DNA of 64,000 bases, taken from NCBI RefSeq assembly GCF_003967035.1, contig NZ_AP018560.1:2810970-2874969 (forward strand), written 5' to 3'. Under the pieces are notes generated by a model, which was given only the letters and a program-made list of their open reading frames with translations, ran no database searches and had not been told where the DNA came from. The number at the start of each line of letters is the position of its first letter. Position 1 is the stretch's first letter. Below are positions 26,692 through 34,041 of this stretch, piece by piece. The position numbers were made by a program, and so were the translations under genes. The DNA is from Aerosticca soli. GTDB lineage: Bacteria; Pseudomonadota; Gammaproteobacteria; Xanthomonadales; Rhodanobacteraceae.

Positions 26692-27147
26692 ATGCTTGCG
26701 CTACTGCCCCTCACCGTTCTCACCGCCTTGGCGGCAACCACCGCCTTCCGGCGCGTGCCGGAAGGTCAGGTCTTTAGCGTCTACCGCGCCGGCAAGCCGC
26801 ATCGCCTGCTCAAGCCCGGTTTGCACGCGCTGGTGCCGGGGCTGGACCGCGTCGTCCATCGCATCGATCTCAACGGCCGCGTGCTGCCGTTCGCGGCGCC
26901 GCTGCCCGAGGCACGGGACGTGCACGGGCGCGTGTACTGGCAGGTCCTGGAGCCGGAACGCGCCGATCCGGTGCTCGATGAGGTGGAACCGTGGATCCGG
27001 CGCGGCTTGCTGGAGGCGCTGGAGGCCGAACCGGCGTCGGTGGGCGCCGATCCGCGCGCCCTCGGCAGCCGACTCAAGCAGCGCCTCAACGCCGCGCTGC
27101 GCGAACGCGGCATGATGGTCACCCGGGTCGAACTCGACTTCGCCTGA
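26692..27147 (+). CDS. Short SPFH/band-7-like membrane protein
   Basis: 151 residues: N-terminal hydrophobic helix (LALLPLTVLTALAATTAF), then RRVPEGQVFSVYRAGKPHRLLKPGLHALVPGLDRVVHRID (quoted in part; the VPEGQ..V...G...R.L.PGLH..VP pattern is the band-7 start). Much shorter than full stomatins (about 250-300 residues) and lacking the long coiled coil. Role unknown; membrane anchored, probably a scaffold fragment. Followed by rsmG in the same direction (68 bp). Confidence 0.6.
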   Translation: MLALLPLTVLTALAATTAFRRVPEGQVFSVYRAGKPHRLLKPGLHALVPGLDRVVHRIDLNGRVLPFAAPLPEARDVHGRVYWQVLEPERADPVLDEVEPWIRRGLLEALEAEPASVGADPRALGSRLKQRLNAALRERGMMVTRVELDFA

Positions 27148-27215
27148 AGCTCCGCCGGCCGCCCTCCGCCGGCCGGCGAATACCGCCGCCTTCGTTACCC
27201 GCCCACCGAGACGGC

Positions 27216-27866
27216 ATGACCGACGCCAGCCTCCAAGCCCGCCTCGAAGAGGGCATCCAGGCGCTCGGGCTCACCCTGCCGCCCGAGGCGGTGCCGCGCC
27301 TGCTCGCCTATCGCTCGCTGCTGGAACGCTGGAACGGCGCCTACAACCTGACGGCGGTGCGCGATCCGGCCGAGCAGATCACCCGGCACCTGCTCGATTC
27401 ACTGGCCATCCTGCCCCATGTACGCGGCCGCACGCTGGCCGACCTCGGCACCGGCCCGGGGCTGCCTGGCATTCCGCTGGCGATCGCGGCACCGGGGCGG
27501 CAGGTGCTGCTGGTGGATGCTAACGGCAAGAAGGTGCGCTTCCTGCGCGAGGCGATCCGCACGCTCGGGCTGGAAGGGGTGAGCGCGGTGCAATCGCGCG
27601 TGGAGGACGTCGAGGGCCGCTTCGACTGCGTCACCGCGCGCGCCTTCGCCAGTCTCGCCGACATGCTGGCCTGGGGCGGCCACCTGCTCGCCGACGACGG
27701 CTGCTGGCTGGCGATGAAGGGCCGGCTGCCGGAAGAGGAACTGGCGCAGGTGCCACCGGCCTTCGCGGTGCGCGCGGTACACGCGCTCGACGTGCCCGGA
27801 CTTGCCGCCCCGCGCCATCTGGTGGTGCTCGGACATGCCGGCCGGGAGACCGGGACGGGCTGCTAA
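27216..27866 (+). CDS. rsmG: 16S rRNA (guanine527-N7)-methyltransferase
   Basis: 216 residues; SAM-binding motif LADLGTGPGLPGIPLAI and the NLTAVRDP and TARAFASL family blocks. Methylates G527 of 16S rRNA. Start ATG 27216. Order rsmG-parA-parB is the classic origin-proximal arrangement. Confidence 0.96.
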   Translation: MTDASLQARLEEGIQALGLTLPPEAVPRLLAYRSLLERWNGAYNLTAVRDPAEQITRHLLDSLAILPHVRGRTLADLGTGPGLPGIPLAIAAPGRQVLLVDANGKKVRFLREAIRTLGLEGVSAVQSRVEDVEGRFDCVTARAFASLADMLAWGGHLLADDGCWLAMKGRLPEEELAQVPPAFAVRAVHALDVPGLAAPRHLVVLGHAGRETGTGC

Positions 27867-27910
27867 GCTTTAGGCGTTTCCCTATCGCGCCTCACAGGTC
27901 CGGACGATCC

Positions 27911-28738
27911 ATGGCCCGCATCATCGCTGTCGCCAACCAGAAGGGTGGCGTCGGCAAGACCACCACCGCGGTCAATCTCGCCGCCGCGCTCGCCGCGGCG
28001 AAGCGGCGCGTGCTGCTGGTCGATCTCGATCCGCAGGGCAACGCCACCATGGCTTCGGGCATCGACAAGCGCAGCGCCAAGCCGAACGGCTGCGAGGTGC
28101 TGCTGGACGAGGCGCCGATCGAGCGCGCCATCGTCGCCACTGCGGCGCATTACGACCTGCTGCCCGGCAACGGCGACCTCACCGCCGCCGAGATCAAGCT
28201 GATGGACGCGCTGGCTCGCGAGAGCCGGCTCAAGGAACAGCTGGCCAAGGTGGCCGACCGCTACGACACCATCCTGATCGACTGCCCGCCTTCGCTGCAC
28301 CTGCTCACGCTCAATGCGCTGACCGCGGCGGACGGCCTCTTGATCCCGGTGCAGTGCGAATACTTCGCGCTGGAAGGCCTGTCCAGCCTGCTGGAGACGG
28401 TCAAGGCGGTGCGCCAGCGGCTGAATCCGAAACTCGCCATCGAGGGGCTGCTGCGCACCATGTACGACGTGCGCAACAACCTCGGCAACGAGGTCTCGGC
28501 GCAGCTCACCCAGCATTTCGGCGACCAGGTGCTGCGCTCGATCATCCCGCGCAACGTACGCCTGGCCGAGGCGCCCAGCCACGGTCAGCCGATCCATCTC
28601 TACGATCGCAGCTCGCGCGGGGCGATCGCCTACATCGGCCTGGCCGGCGAACTGATCCGTCGCGAGCGCGGCGCGCCCGCCGAACCGGTGCTCGCCGAGA
28701 CCGACGCCGGCGAGCCGTCCGAGCATCGACAGGAGTGA
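27911..28738 (+). CDS. parA: Chromosome partitioning ATPase ParA/Soj
   Basis: 275 residues. Deviant Walker A KGGVGKTTTAVNL near residues 10-22, switch I/II region DLDPQGNATM and DCPPSLHLLT. ATP-dependent DNA binding drives segregation of ParB-parS complexes. The stop is followed 2 bp later by parB, so they form an operon with rsmG (44-bp gap). Confidence 0.96.
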   Translation: MARIIAVANQKGGVGKTTTAVNLAAALAAAKRRVLLVDLDPQGNATMASGIDKRSAKPNGCEVLLDEAPIERAIVATAAHYDLLPGNGDLTAAEIKLMDALARESRLKEQLAKVADRYDTILIDCPPSLHLLTLNALTAADGLLIPVQCEYFALEGLSSLLETVKAVRQRLNPKLAIEGLLRTMYDVRNNLGNEVSAQLTQHFGDQVLRSIIPRNVRLAEAPSHGQPIHLYDRSSRGAIAYIGLAGELIRRERGAPAEPVLAETDAGEPSEHRQE

Positions 28739-28740
28739 CC

Positions 28741-29598
28741 ATGGCGGCAAAGAAGCGGGGGCTGGGACGGGGACTGGATGCGCTGCTCGGCGGCGAGGCC
28801 CCGTCCGCGGCGGGCGAAGCCGAGGGCGAGCTGCGCAGCCTGCCGATCGAACAGATCCGCCCGGGGCGCTACCAGCCGCGCCGGCACTGGAACGAAGAGG
28901 CGCTCGAGGAACTCGCCGCCTCGATCCGTGCACAGGGCTTGATCCAGCCGGTGGTGGTGCGCGCGCTCGGCGGCGACGGCTACGAATTGATCGCCGGCGA
29001 ACGCCGCTGGCGTGCCGCGCAGCGTGCCAGGCTCGCCGAGATCCCGGCGCTGGTCAAGGACGTACCGGAAGCGGCAGTGCCGGCGATGGCGCTGATCGAG
29101 AACATCCAGCGCCAGGATCTCACCCCGCTGGAAGAGGCCGATGCGCTGAGGCGCCTGATCGAGGATTTCGGCCTCACCCACCAGCAGGCGGCCGACGCGG
29201 TCGGCCGCTCGCGCGCCGCGGTATCCAACCTGCTGCGGCTCACCGAACTGCCCGCGGCGATCAAGAAACTGCTCGACGAAGGCCAGCTGGACATGGGCCA
29301 CGCGCGCTGCCTGCTGACGCTGGAGGTCGACGTCGCCGTGCCGCTGGCGCGGCAGGCCGCGACCCTCGGCTGGTCGGTGCGCGAGCTGGAGGAAGCCGCC
29401 CGCCGCGCGCAATCCGCGCCGCGCGGCAAGAGCAAGCCCGGCGCGCGCGATCCGAACATCGACGCGCTGGAGCGCGAACTCGGCGAACGCTTCGCCACCC
29501 GCGTGGAAATCGCCGATGGCCGCGGCGGCCGCGGCAAGCTGGTGATCCACTACCACAGCCACGACGAGCTGGAAGGCATCCTCGGCAAGCTGCGCTGA
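28741..29598 (+). CDS. parB: Chromosome partitioning protein ParB
   Basis: 285 residues: N-terminal MAAKKRGLGRGLDALLGG (ParA-interacting), CTPase domain with GERRWRAAQRA and ENIQRQDLTPLEEA, HTH VGRSRAAVSNLLRL, and C-terminal dimerisation region. Binds parS and CTP. I see no parS-like TGTTTCACGTGAAACA in the window. Confidence 0.96.
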   Translation: MAAKKRGLGRGLDALLGGEAPSAAGEAEGELRSLPIEQIRPGRYQPRRHWNEEALEELAASIRAQGLIQPVVVRALGGDGYELIAGERRWRAAQRARLAEIPALVKDVPEAAVPAMALIENIQRQDLTPLEEADALRRLIEDFGLTHQQAADAVGRSRAAVSNLLRLTELPAAIKKLLDEGQLDMGHARCLLTLEVDVAVPLARQAATLGWSVRELEEAARRAQSAPRGKSKPGARDPNIDALERELGERFATRVEIADGRGGRGKLVIHYHSHDELEGILGKLR

Positions 29599-29672
29599 AG
29601 TCCGCGTCGCGCGGGCGTATCCCATCCACCGCCGCGCGGGAAGGGAAGACCGCCACGCATGGATTAAACTGC

Positions 29673-29698
29673 GTGCCGCCGTCGCGGCACCCGTTTTT
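29673..29698 (+). terminator. Intrinsic terminator after parB
   Basis: GTGCCGC (29673-29679), 4-nt loop, GCGGCAC (29684-29690), then CCG and five T (29694-29698). It is 75 bp after the parB stop and only 15 bp before the glycosyltransferase start, so it ends the rsmG-parAB unit or could act as an attenuator for the next gene. Confidence 0.65.
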
Positions 29699-29713
29699 CG
29701 CCAAGGCTCCGCC

Positions 29714-30430
29714 ATGCCCCAGCTCTCCGTCGTCGTGCCGGTATACAACGAGCGCGACAACATCCCGCCACTGCTCGCCGAGATCACCGCCGCCCTGCGC
29801 GGTCGCATCGATTTCGAGATCGTCTATGTCGATGACGATTCCAGCGACGACAGCCGCGCCGTGCTCGCCGCGCAGAAAGCCGTGCATCCGGAACTGCGCG
29901 TGCTCCATCATCTGACCCGCAGCGGACAGAGCACGGCGGTGTGGAACGGCGTGCGCGCCGCGCGCTCGCCGTGGATCGCCACCCTCGACGGCGACGGCCA
30001 GAACGACCCAGCCGACATCCCCAAGCTGCTCGCCGCCCGCGAGGCCGCGCCGCCGGAGGTCAAGCTCTTCGCCGGCTGGCGCACCACCCGGCGCGACAGC
30101 TTCAACAAGCGGCTCTCCTCGAAGATCGCCAATGCGGTGCGCTCGCGCCTGCTCAAGGACGACACGCCGGACACCGGCTGCGGGCTCAAGCTGTTCGAAC
30201 GCGACACCTTCCTGCTGCTGCCTTATTTCGACCACATGCATCGCTACCTGCCGGCGCTGGTCAAGCGCGCCGGCTTTCGCAGCATGAGCGTGCCGGTCGG
30301 CCACCGGCCGCGCACCGCCGGCACTTCCAAGTACGGCATGCTCGACCGCTTGTGGGTGGGGCTGGCCGACCTGCGCGGGGTGGCCTGGCTGATGCGCCGG
30401 GCCAAGGTCACCCGCGTCGAGGAGCTCTGA
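29714..30430 (+). CDS. Family 2 glycosyltransferase (DPM1-like)
   Basis: 238 residues, GT-A fold: SVVVPVYNERDNIPPLL, FEIVYVDDDSSDDS, ATLDGDGQNDPADIPKL (DxD-like). Similar to dolichyl/polyprenyl-phosphate sugar transferases such as DPM1 and ArnC but without C-terminal membrane helices. Likely charges undecaprenyl phosphate with a sugar for envelope glycans; donor unknown. Confidence 0.87.
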   Translation: MPQLSVVVPVYNERDNIPPLLAEITAALRGRIDFEIVYVDDDSSDDSRAVLAAQKAVHPELRVLHHLTRSGQSTAVWNGVRAARSPWIATLDGDGQNDPADIPKLLAAREAAPPEVKLFAGWRTTRRDSFNKRLSSKIANAVRSRLLKDDTPDTGCGLKLFERDTFLLLPYFDHMHRYLPALVKRAGFRSMSVPVGHRPRTAGTSKYGMLDRLWVGLADLRGVAWLMRRAKVTRVEEL

Positions 30431-30482
30431 TCCCTCCGCGGCGGCGTATGCTGGGCCGTCCTTCCCGCGCGTGGGGCCGCCC

Positions 30483-30851
30483 ATGGGCTTCGCCGTCAAA
30501 CGCGTCTACGAGCCGGCCGCACCGGACGACGGCTACCGCGTGCTGGTGGACCGGCTGTGGCCGCGCGGCCTGAAGAAGGAACACGCGGCGATCGACCTGT
30601 GGGCGAAGGAGCTGGCGCCGTCCACCGTGCTGCGCCAGTGGTTCGGTCACGACCCGGCGCGCTGGGAGGGCTTTCGCCACCGCTACGCCGGCGAGCTGGA
30701 CGGCGCGGCCGAGTACTGGCGTCCGCTGCTGGCCAGGGCCGCGCACCACCGCGTCACCCTGCTGTATGGCGCACGCGACGAGGCACACAACAACGCGGTC
30801 GCGCTGAAGGCCTACCTCGACGATCGGCTCGCCGCCGACGGTGCGGCGTGA
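30483..30851 (+). CDS. DUF488 family protein
   Basis: 122 residues with the family hallmarks VLVDRLWPRGLKKE, LAPSTVLRQWFGHDP and TLLYGARDEAHNNA. Small conserved cytoplasmic protein of unknown activity. Start ATG 30483 after the GT2 gene (52 bp). Confidence 0.88.
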   Translation: MGFAVKRVYEPAAPDDGYRVLVDRLWPRGLKKEHAAIDLWAKELAPSTVLRQWFGHDPARWEGFRHRYAGELDGAAEYWRPLLARAAHHRVTLLYGARDEAHNNAVALKAYLDDRLAADGAA

Positions 30852-30862
30852 ACGCGCGCGGC

Positions 30863-30875
30863 TAGAATGCGCCGC
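30863..30875 (+). promoter_or_regulatory. -10 element directly before the gamma carbonic anhydrase start
   Basis: TAGAAT (30863-30868) plus a 7-nt spacer to ATG 30876; no room for a ribosome binding site, so transcription from it would be leaderless. Confidence 0.5.
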
Positions 30876-31436
30876 ATGCCCAGCCTGCCGATACGCCCCT
30901 ATGGCGACGCCCGCCCCGTGCTCGGCGCACGCGTCTATGTCGATCCGGCCGCCAGCGTCATCGGCGCGGTGACCCTGGGCGACGACGTCTCGATATGGCC
31001 GGGCGCGGTGCTGCGCGGCGACGTCAACTTCATCCGCGTCGGCGCCGCCAGCAACATCCAGGACGGCGCGGTGCTGCACGTCGCCCACGCCGGACCCTAC
31101 GGGCCGGGCTTTCCCTGCGTGCTCGGTGCGGGCGTCACCGTCGGCCACGGCGCGGTGGTGCATGCCTGTACGGTCGGCGACTACTGCCTGATCGGCATGC
31201 ACGCGACCGTGCTCGATGGCGCGGTGGTCGGCGACTTCGCGCTGATCGGCGCCGGCGCGGTGGTGCCGCCGGGCAAGCGCGTGGGTGCGCGCGAGCTGTG
31301 GCTGGGCAACCCGGCGCGCTGCGTGCGCACGCTCGGCGAAGAGGACATCGAGCGGCTGCGCTATTCAGCCGCGCATTACGTGCGGCTCAAGGATCGCTAC
31401 CTGGCCGACCGGGGCGCCGCCGAGCGATCGCCCTGA
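30876..31436 (+). CDS. Gamma-class carbonic anhydrase family protein
   Basis: 186 residues of left-handed beta-helix hexapeptide repeats. Metal ligands of the gamma-CA family are visible: HVAHAGP and GVTVGHGAVVHAC (three His), with RGDVNFIRVG at the start of the core. YrdA/PaaY-like proteins; carbonic anhydrase or thioesterase-related activity possible. An ATG three codons upstream exists; 30876 is preferred. Followed by a strong terminator. Confidence 0.9.
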   Translation: MPSLPIRPYGDARPVLGARVYVDPAASVIGAVTLGDDVSIWPGAVLRGDVNFIRVGAASNIQDGAVLHVAHAGPYGPGFPCVLGAGVTVGHGAVVHACTVGDYCLIGMHATVLDGAVVGDFALIGAGAVVPPGKRVGARELWLGNPARCVRTLGEEDIERLRYSAAHYVRLKDRYLADRGAAERSP

Positions 31437-31505
31437 AGATCGCGGCGCTGCCGCCGCCGAAGCCGGGCACTTGAGACTTTCCGACCAGGCACCGGGTGGT
31501 CGCGG

Positions 31506-31553
31506 GGTCCTGCGCTGGGCGGGCGTGGGAGCGCTCGCCGCGCAGGACCTTTT
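31506..31553 (+). terminator. Intrinsic terminator after the gamma carbonic anhydrase gene
   Basis: Perfect 10-bp inverted repeat GGTCCTGCGC (31506-31515) and GCGCAGGACC (31540-31549) with a 24-nt loop, then TTTT (31550-31553). The IS target TTAA overlaps its T-run. Confidence 0.7.
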
Positions 31554-31555
31554 AA
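31552..31555. repeat. Target-site duplication, left copy (TTAA)
   Basis: TTAA is repeated at 32629-32632, flanking the element. IS5-group elements duplicate a 4-bp YTAR target, which TTAA fits. Confidence 0.6.
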
Positions 31556-32628
31556 GGAAGGTCTGAACAATCCGCCAAACCCCCGTGATTTCCGAGCCTC
31601 GAAGGCCGAAATCACGTTAATCCGCTCGGAATTCCGCCTTTTGCCACGCCGCCAGACGGCTTTCCCCGTCCAGCGGGCGCACTTACCCCGCCGCCGGCAT
31701 CAAGCGCCGGCGCGACATCCACAGGTTCGACAGCGCGAACAGCGTCAGCACCTGTGCCGCGTTCTTCGCGATGCCGCGATAGCGCACCTTCGTATAGCCG
31801 AACTGCCGCTTGATCACACGGAACGGATGCTCGACCTTGGCACGGACGCTCGCCTTCAAGCGCTCCAACGCCCTCGCTTCCCGCTGATCGCGCTTGCGCT
31901 TCATCGCCTTGATCACCGAAGGCTTCTTCGCGATCAGGAACACCGCATCCACGTCCTGCATCTCCTCGCGCTTCTCGGCACCGATGTAGCCACTGTCGCC
32001 GAACACCACGTCTTCCTTGCCGTGCAGCAGCTTGTGCGCCTGCGTCACGTCCGCCACGTTCGCCGCCGTGCATTCCACGTGGTGCACCAGCCCGGAGGCA
32101 TCGTCCACCCCGATGTGCGCCTTCATCCCGAAGAACCACTGGTTGCCCTTCTTCGTCTGATGCATCGCAGGATCCCGCTCGCCCTCCCGGTTCTTCGTCG
32201 AACTCGGTGCATTGATAATCGTCGCGTCCACGATGGTGCCCGAGCGAAGGCTCAGGCCCTTGCGCTGAAGATGCGCATTGACCTGCTTGAAGATCTTTTC
32301 GGCCAAGCCGTGCGTCTCCAGCAAGCGCCGGAAGTTCAAGATCGTCGTCTCGTCCGGGATGTCGCCCATGCCACCAATCCGGGCAAAGCGGCGCATCACC
32401 GGCGTATCGACCAGCGCCTCTTCCATCGCCGGGTCACTCAAGGCATACCACTGCTGCAGGAAGTGGATCCGAAGCATCGTCGCCAAGGGGTAAGGCTGCC
32501 GGCCGGGCCGGCCCAGCTTCGGATAATGCGGCTCGATCAGCGCCAGCAGCGCCTTCCACGGCACGACCTGATCCATCTCGGCAAGGAACACCTCGCGCCG
32601 TGTGCGCTTGCGACCGATCAGATCCTCG
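31556..32628 (-). mobile_element. IS5-family insertion sequence, about 1.07 kb
   Basis: Left end GGAAGGTCTGAACAATC matches the IS5-type terminus (GGAAGGT..GAA.AA). The right end read inward (CGAGGATCTGATCGGTC) matches it at 11 of 17 positions without gaps. TTAA direct repeats flank both ends. Inside the left end a long hairpin (CGTGATTTC 31584-31592 with GAAATCACG 31608-31616) lies downstream of the transposase and could block transcription. Single copy in the window. The boundary call on the right is less sure because of the diverged repeat. Confidence 0.75.
31683..32591 (-). CDS. IS5-family DDE transposase
   Basis: 302 residues from GTG 32591. DDE residues: Asp in GTIVDATIINAP, Asp in VVFGDSGYIG, Glu in VEHPFRVIK, which also gives the R-x3-E-x6-K signature; N-terminal VVPWKALLALIEPHYPK is typical of the IS5 group. 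The family's coding frame runs on upstream for about 12 more codons (GRKRTRRE before the start) but with no ATG inside the element, so the natural N-terminus may be slightly shortened or use a rare start. The core looks intact and possibly active. Confidence 0.9.
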   Translation of the reverse strand: MFLAEMDQVVPWKALLALIEPHYPKLGRPGRQPYPLATMLRIHFLQQWYALSDPAMEEALVDTPVMRRFARIGGMGDIPDETTILNFRRLLETHGLAEKIFKQVNAHLQRKGLSLRSGTIVDATIINAPSSTKNREGERDPAMHQTKKGNQWFFGMKAHIGVDDASGLVHHVECTAANVADVTQAHKLLHGKEDVVFGDSGYIGAEKREEMQDVDAVFLIAKKPSVIKAMKRKRDQREARALERLKASVRAKVEHPFRVIKRQFGYTKVRYRGIAKNAAQVLTLFALSNLWMSRRRLMPAAG

Positions 32629-32632
32629 TTAA
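32629..32632. repeat. Target-site duplication, right copy (TTAA)
   Basis: Second TTAA; it also supplies the TAA stop codon of the neighbouring minus-strand gene. Confidence 0.6.
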
Positions 32633-33117
32633 GGCGATGCAGCCGCCCGTATCCGCGCTGCGCGTGCCTCGTCCTCGCGAATCACGATCTGCCGCTGCGC
32701 ATCGAGCTTGCCGCCGAGCAGGGCGAGTGTGAAGTCGGTGCCGTCGACATCGCGCAGCAGACGCAGCTCGCGCGCCGCCTCGTCCAGCTGCAGGGCATTG
32801 ATCGAGCGCTCCACCTCGGCGGTGGCGGCGGGAAACAGGCGACGCAGTCCCTCGCGCGCCGTCGTGTTGTCCGGATCGAGTTCGCGCACGCTCAGGTAGA
32901 ACTCGCAGGCATTGCTGCCGGCCGGCGCCACCAGCCGGTGTTCCGCCATCGCCTTGGCGGCGAGGTCGAGCAGGATCGCCAGCCCCTCGTTCGCCGGCGG
33001 CGCGGCGCGCCGTTCCATGGCCTGGCGGCCCAGGACGACGGCGATCAGGCCCACGATCGGCACGGCGCAGACAAATACCAGAGCGCGCACGCGCCTGGCA
33101 GACCCCGGAAAAGACAT
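32629..33117 (-). CDS. Membrane-anchored TPR-like protein, resembling the N-terminal module of TonB-like transducers
   Basis: 162 residues: one N-terminal membrane helix (ALVFVCAVPIVGLIAVVLG) and a helical region with NACEFYLSVRELDPDNTTAREGL and ALQLDEAARELRLLRDVDGTDFTLALL, a TPR-like layout I associate with the front part of some Lysobacterales 'energy transducer TonB' proteins. The proline-rich linker and TonB C-terminal domain are absent. The stop codon lies exactly in the IS target TTAA and would be the same without the IS, so the IS did not create the short form. Lies 75 bp after aroE. Confidence 0.6.
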   Translation of the reverse strand: MSFPGSARRVRALVFVCAVPIVGLIAVVLGRQAMERRAAPPANEGLAILLDLAAKAMAEHRLVAPAGSNACEFYLSVRELDPDNTTAREGLRRLFPAATAEVERSINALQLDEAARELRLLRDVDGTDFTLALLGGKLDAQRQIVIREDEARAARIRAAASP

Positions 33118-33192
33118 CGCAAAGACACCGCTGGCAGCGCCGTTGTGGCGCGGGCGCAAGCTAGAGCCTGCGGATGTCAGCGCGGTGACAGC

Positions 33193-34041
33193 TCAGGCAA
33201 GCGAAGCCGCGACGGGCATCGACGCGCGAAGCATGGCGTAGACCGGATCGGTGGCCGGACGCACGCCGTGCCAGATCGCAAAGGCTTCGGCGGCCTGCTC
33301 CACCAGCATGCCGAGCCCGTCGCAGGCCGCCACCCCGGCGCGCGCGGCCCAAGCCAGGAACGGCGCCGCGGCGCTCCCGTAGGAAAGGTCGTAGGCCAGG
33401 CCGCCGGCCGCGACCAGCCCCGATGGCAAGGCCAGCGGTTGGCCCAGCACGCCGGCGGCGGTGGCATGGATGACGAGGTCGAACGGCGCGGCCTCAGCGA
33501 GCGCCGACCACGGTGCGGCGGCGGCACGCGGATCTTCGAGCCGGGCGACGAGCTCGGCGGCGGCGCGCTCCGTGCGGTTGACGACGAGAAGCTCGGCAAG
33601 CCCCGCGTCCAAGAGGTTCCAGGCCACACCACGCGCCGCGCCGCCGGCGCCGAGCAGCAGGGCGCGCCGACCCTCCAGGGTCAGCCGCTGGCGCTCGTGC
33701 AGATCGCGCACCAGGCCGGCGCCATCGGTGTTGTGCGCGTGCAGCCCGCCCGCGACGGGCGTGAGCACGTTGGCGACCCCAGCCCGCCGTGCCGCCGGAT
33801 CGGCCACGTCGGCCAGCGCCAGTGCGGCGGCCTTGTGCGGCAGGGTGACGTTGGCGCCGGCGCCGCCGCGGGCGAAGAAATCCCTCGCGACCTCGGCGAA
33901 CGCCGCCGGCGCCACCTCGCACCGGTCGTAGCGCAGGGCAAGCCCGCACTGCGCGGCGAAGGCGCGGTGGATGGCCGGCGAGCGCGAATGGCCGACCGGC
34001 TGGCCGAACACCACGTAGCGCGGCACGTCCGTCGCGCTCAT
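33193..34041 (-). CDS. aroE: Shikimate dehydrogenase (NADP)
   Basis: 282 residues. Reduces 3-dehydroshikimate in the aromatic pathway. Shikimate-binding FGQPVGHSRSPAIH, catalytic Lys in NVTLPHK, Asp in HNTDGAG, and nucleotide-binding GAGGAARG are all present. Start ATG 34041 overlaps the TGA of the ATP-grasp gene (ATGA), coupling the two. Confidence 0.96.
   Translation of the reverse strand: MSATDVPRYVVFGQPVGHSRSPAIHRAFAAQCGLALRYDRCEVAPAAFAEVARDFFARGGAGANVTLPHKAAALALADVADPAARRAGVANVLTPVAGGLHAHNTDGAGLVRDLHERQRLTLEGRRALLLGAGGAARGVAWNLLDAGLAELLVVNRTERAAAELVARLEDPRAAAAPWSALAEAAPFDLVIHATAAGVLGQPLALPSGLVAAGGLAYDLSYGSAAAPFLAWAARAGVAACDGLGMLVEQAAEAFAIWHGVRPATDPVYAMLRASMPVAASLA

Noticed and set aside
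32629..33117. Gene broken by the IS element
   Set aside because: Rebuilding the empty site leaves the same TAA stop, so the IS does not truncate it.
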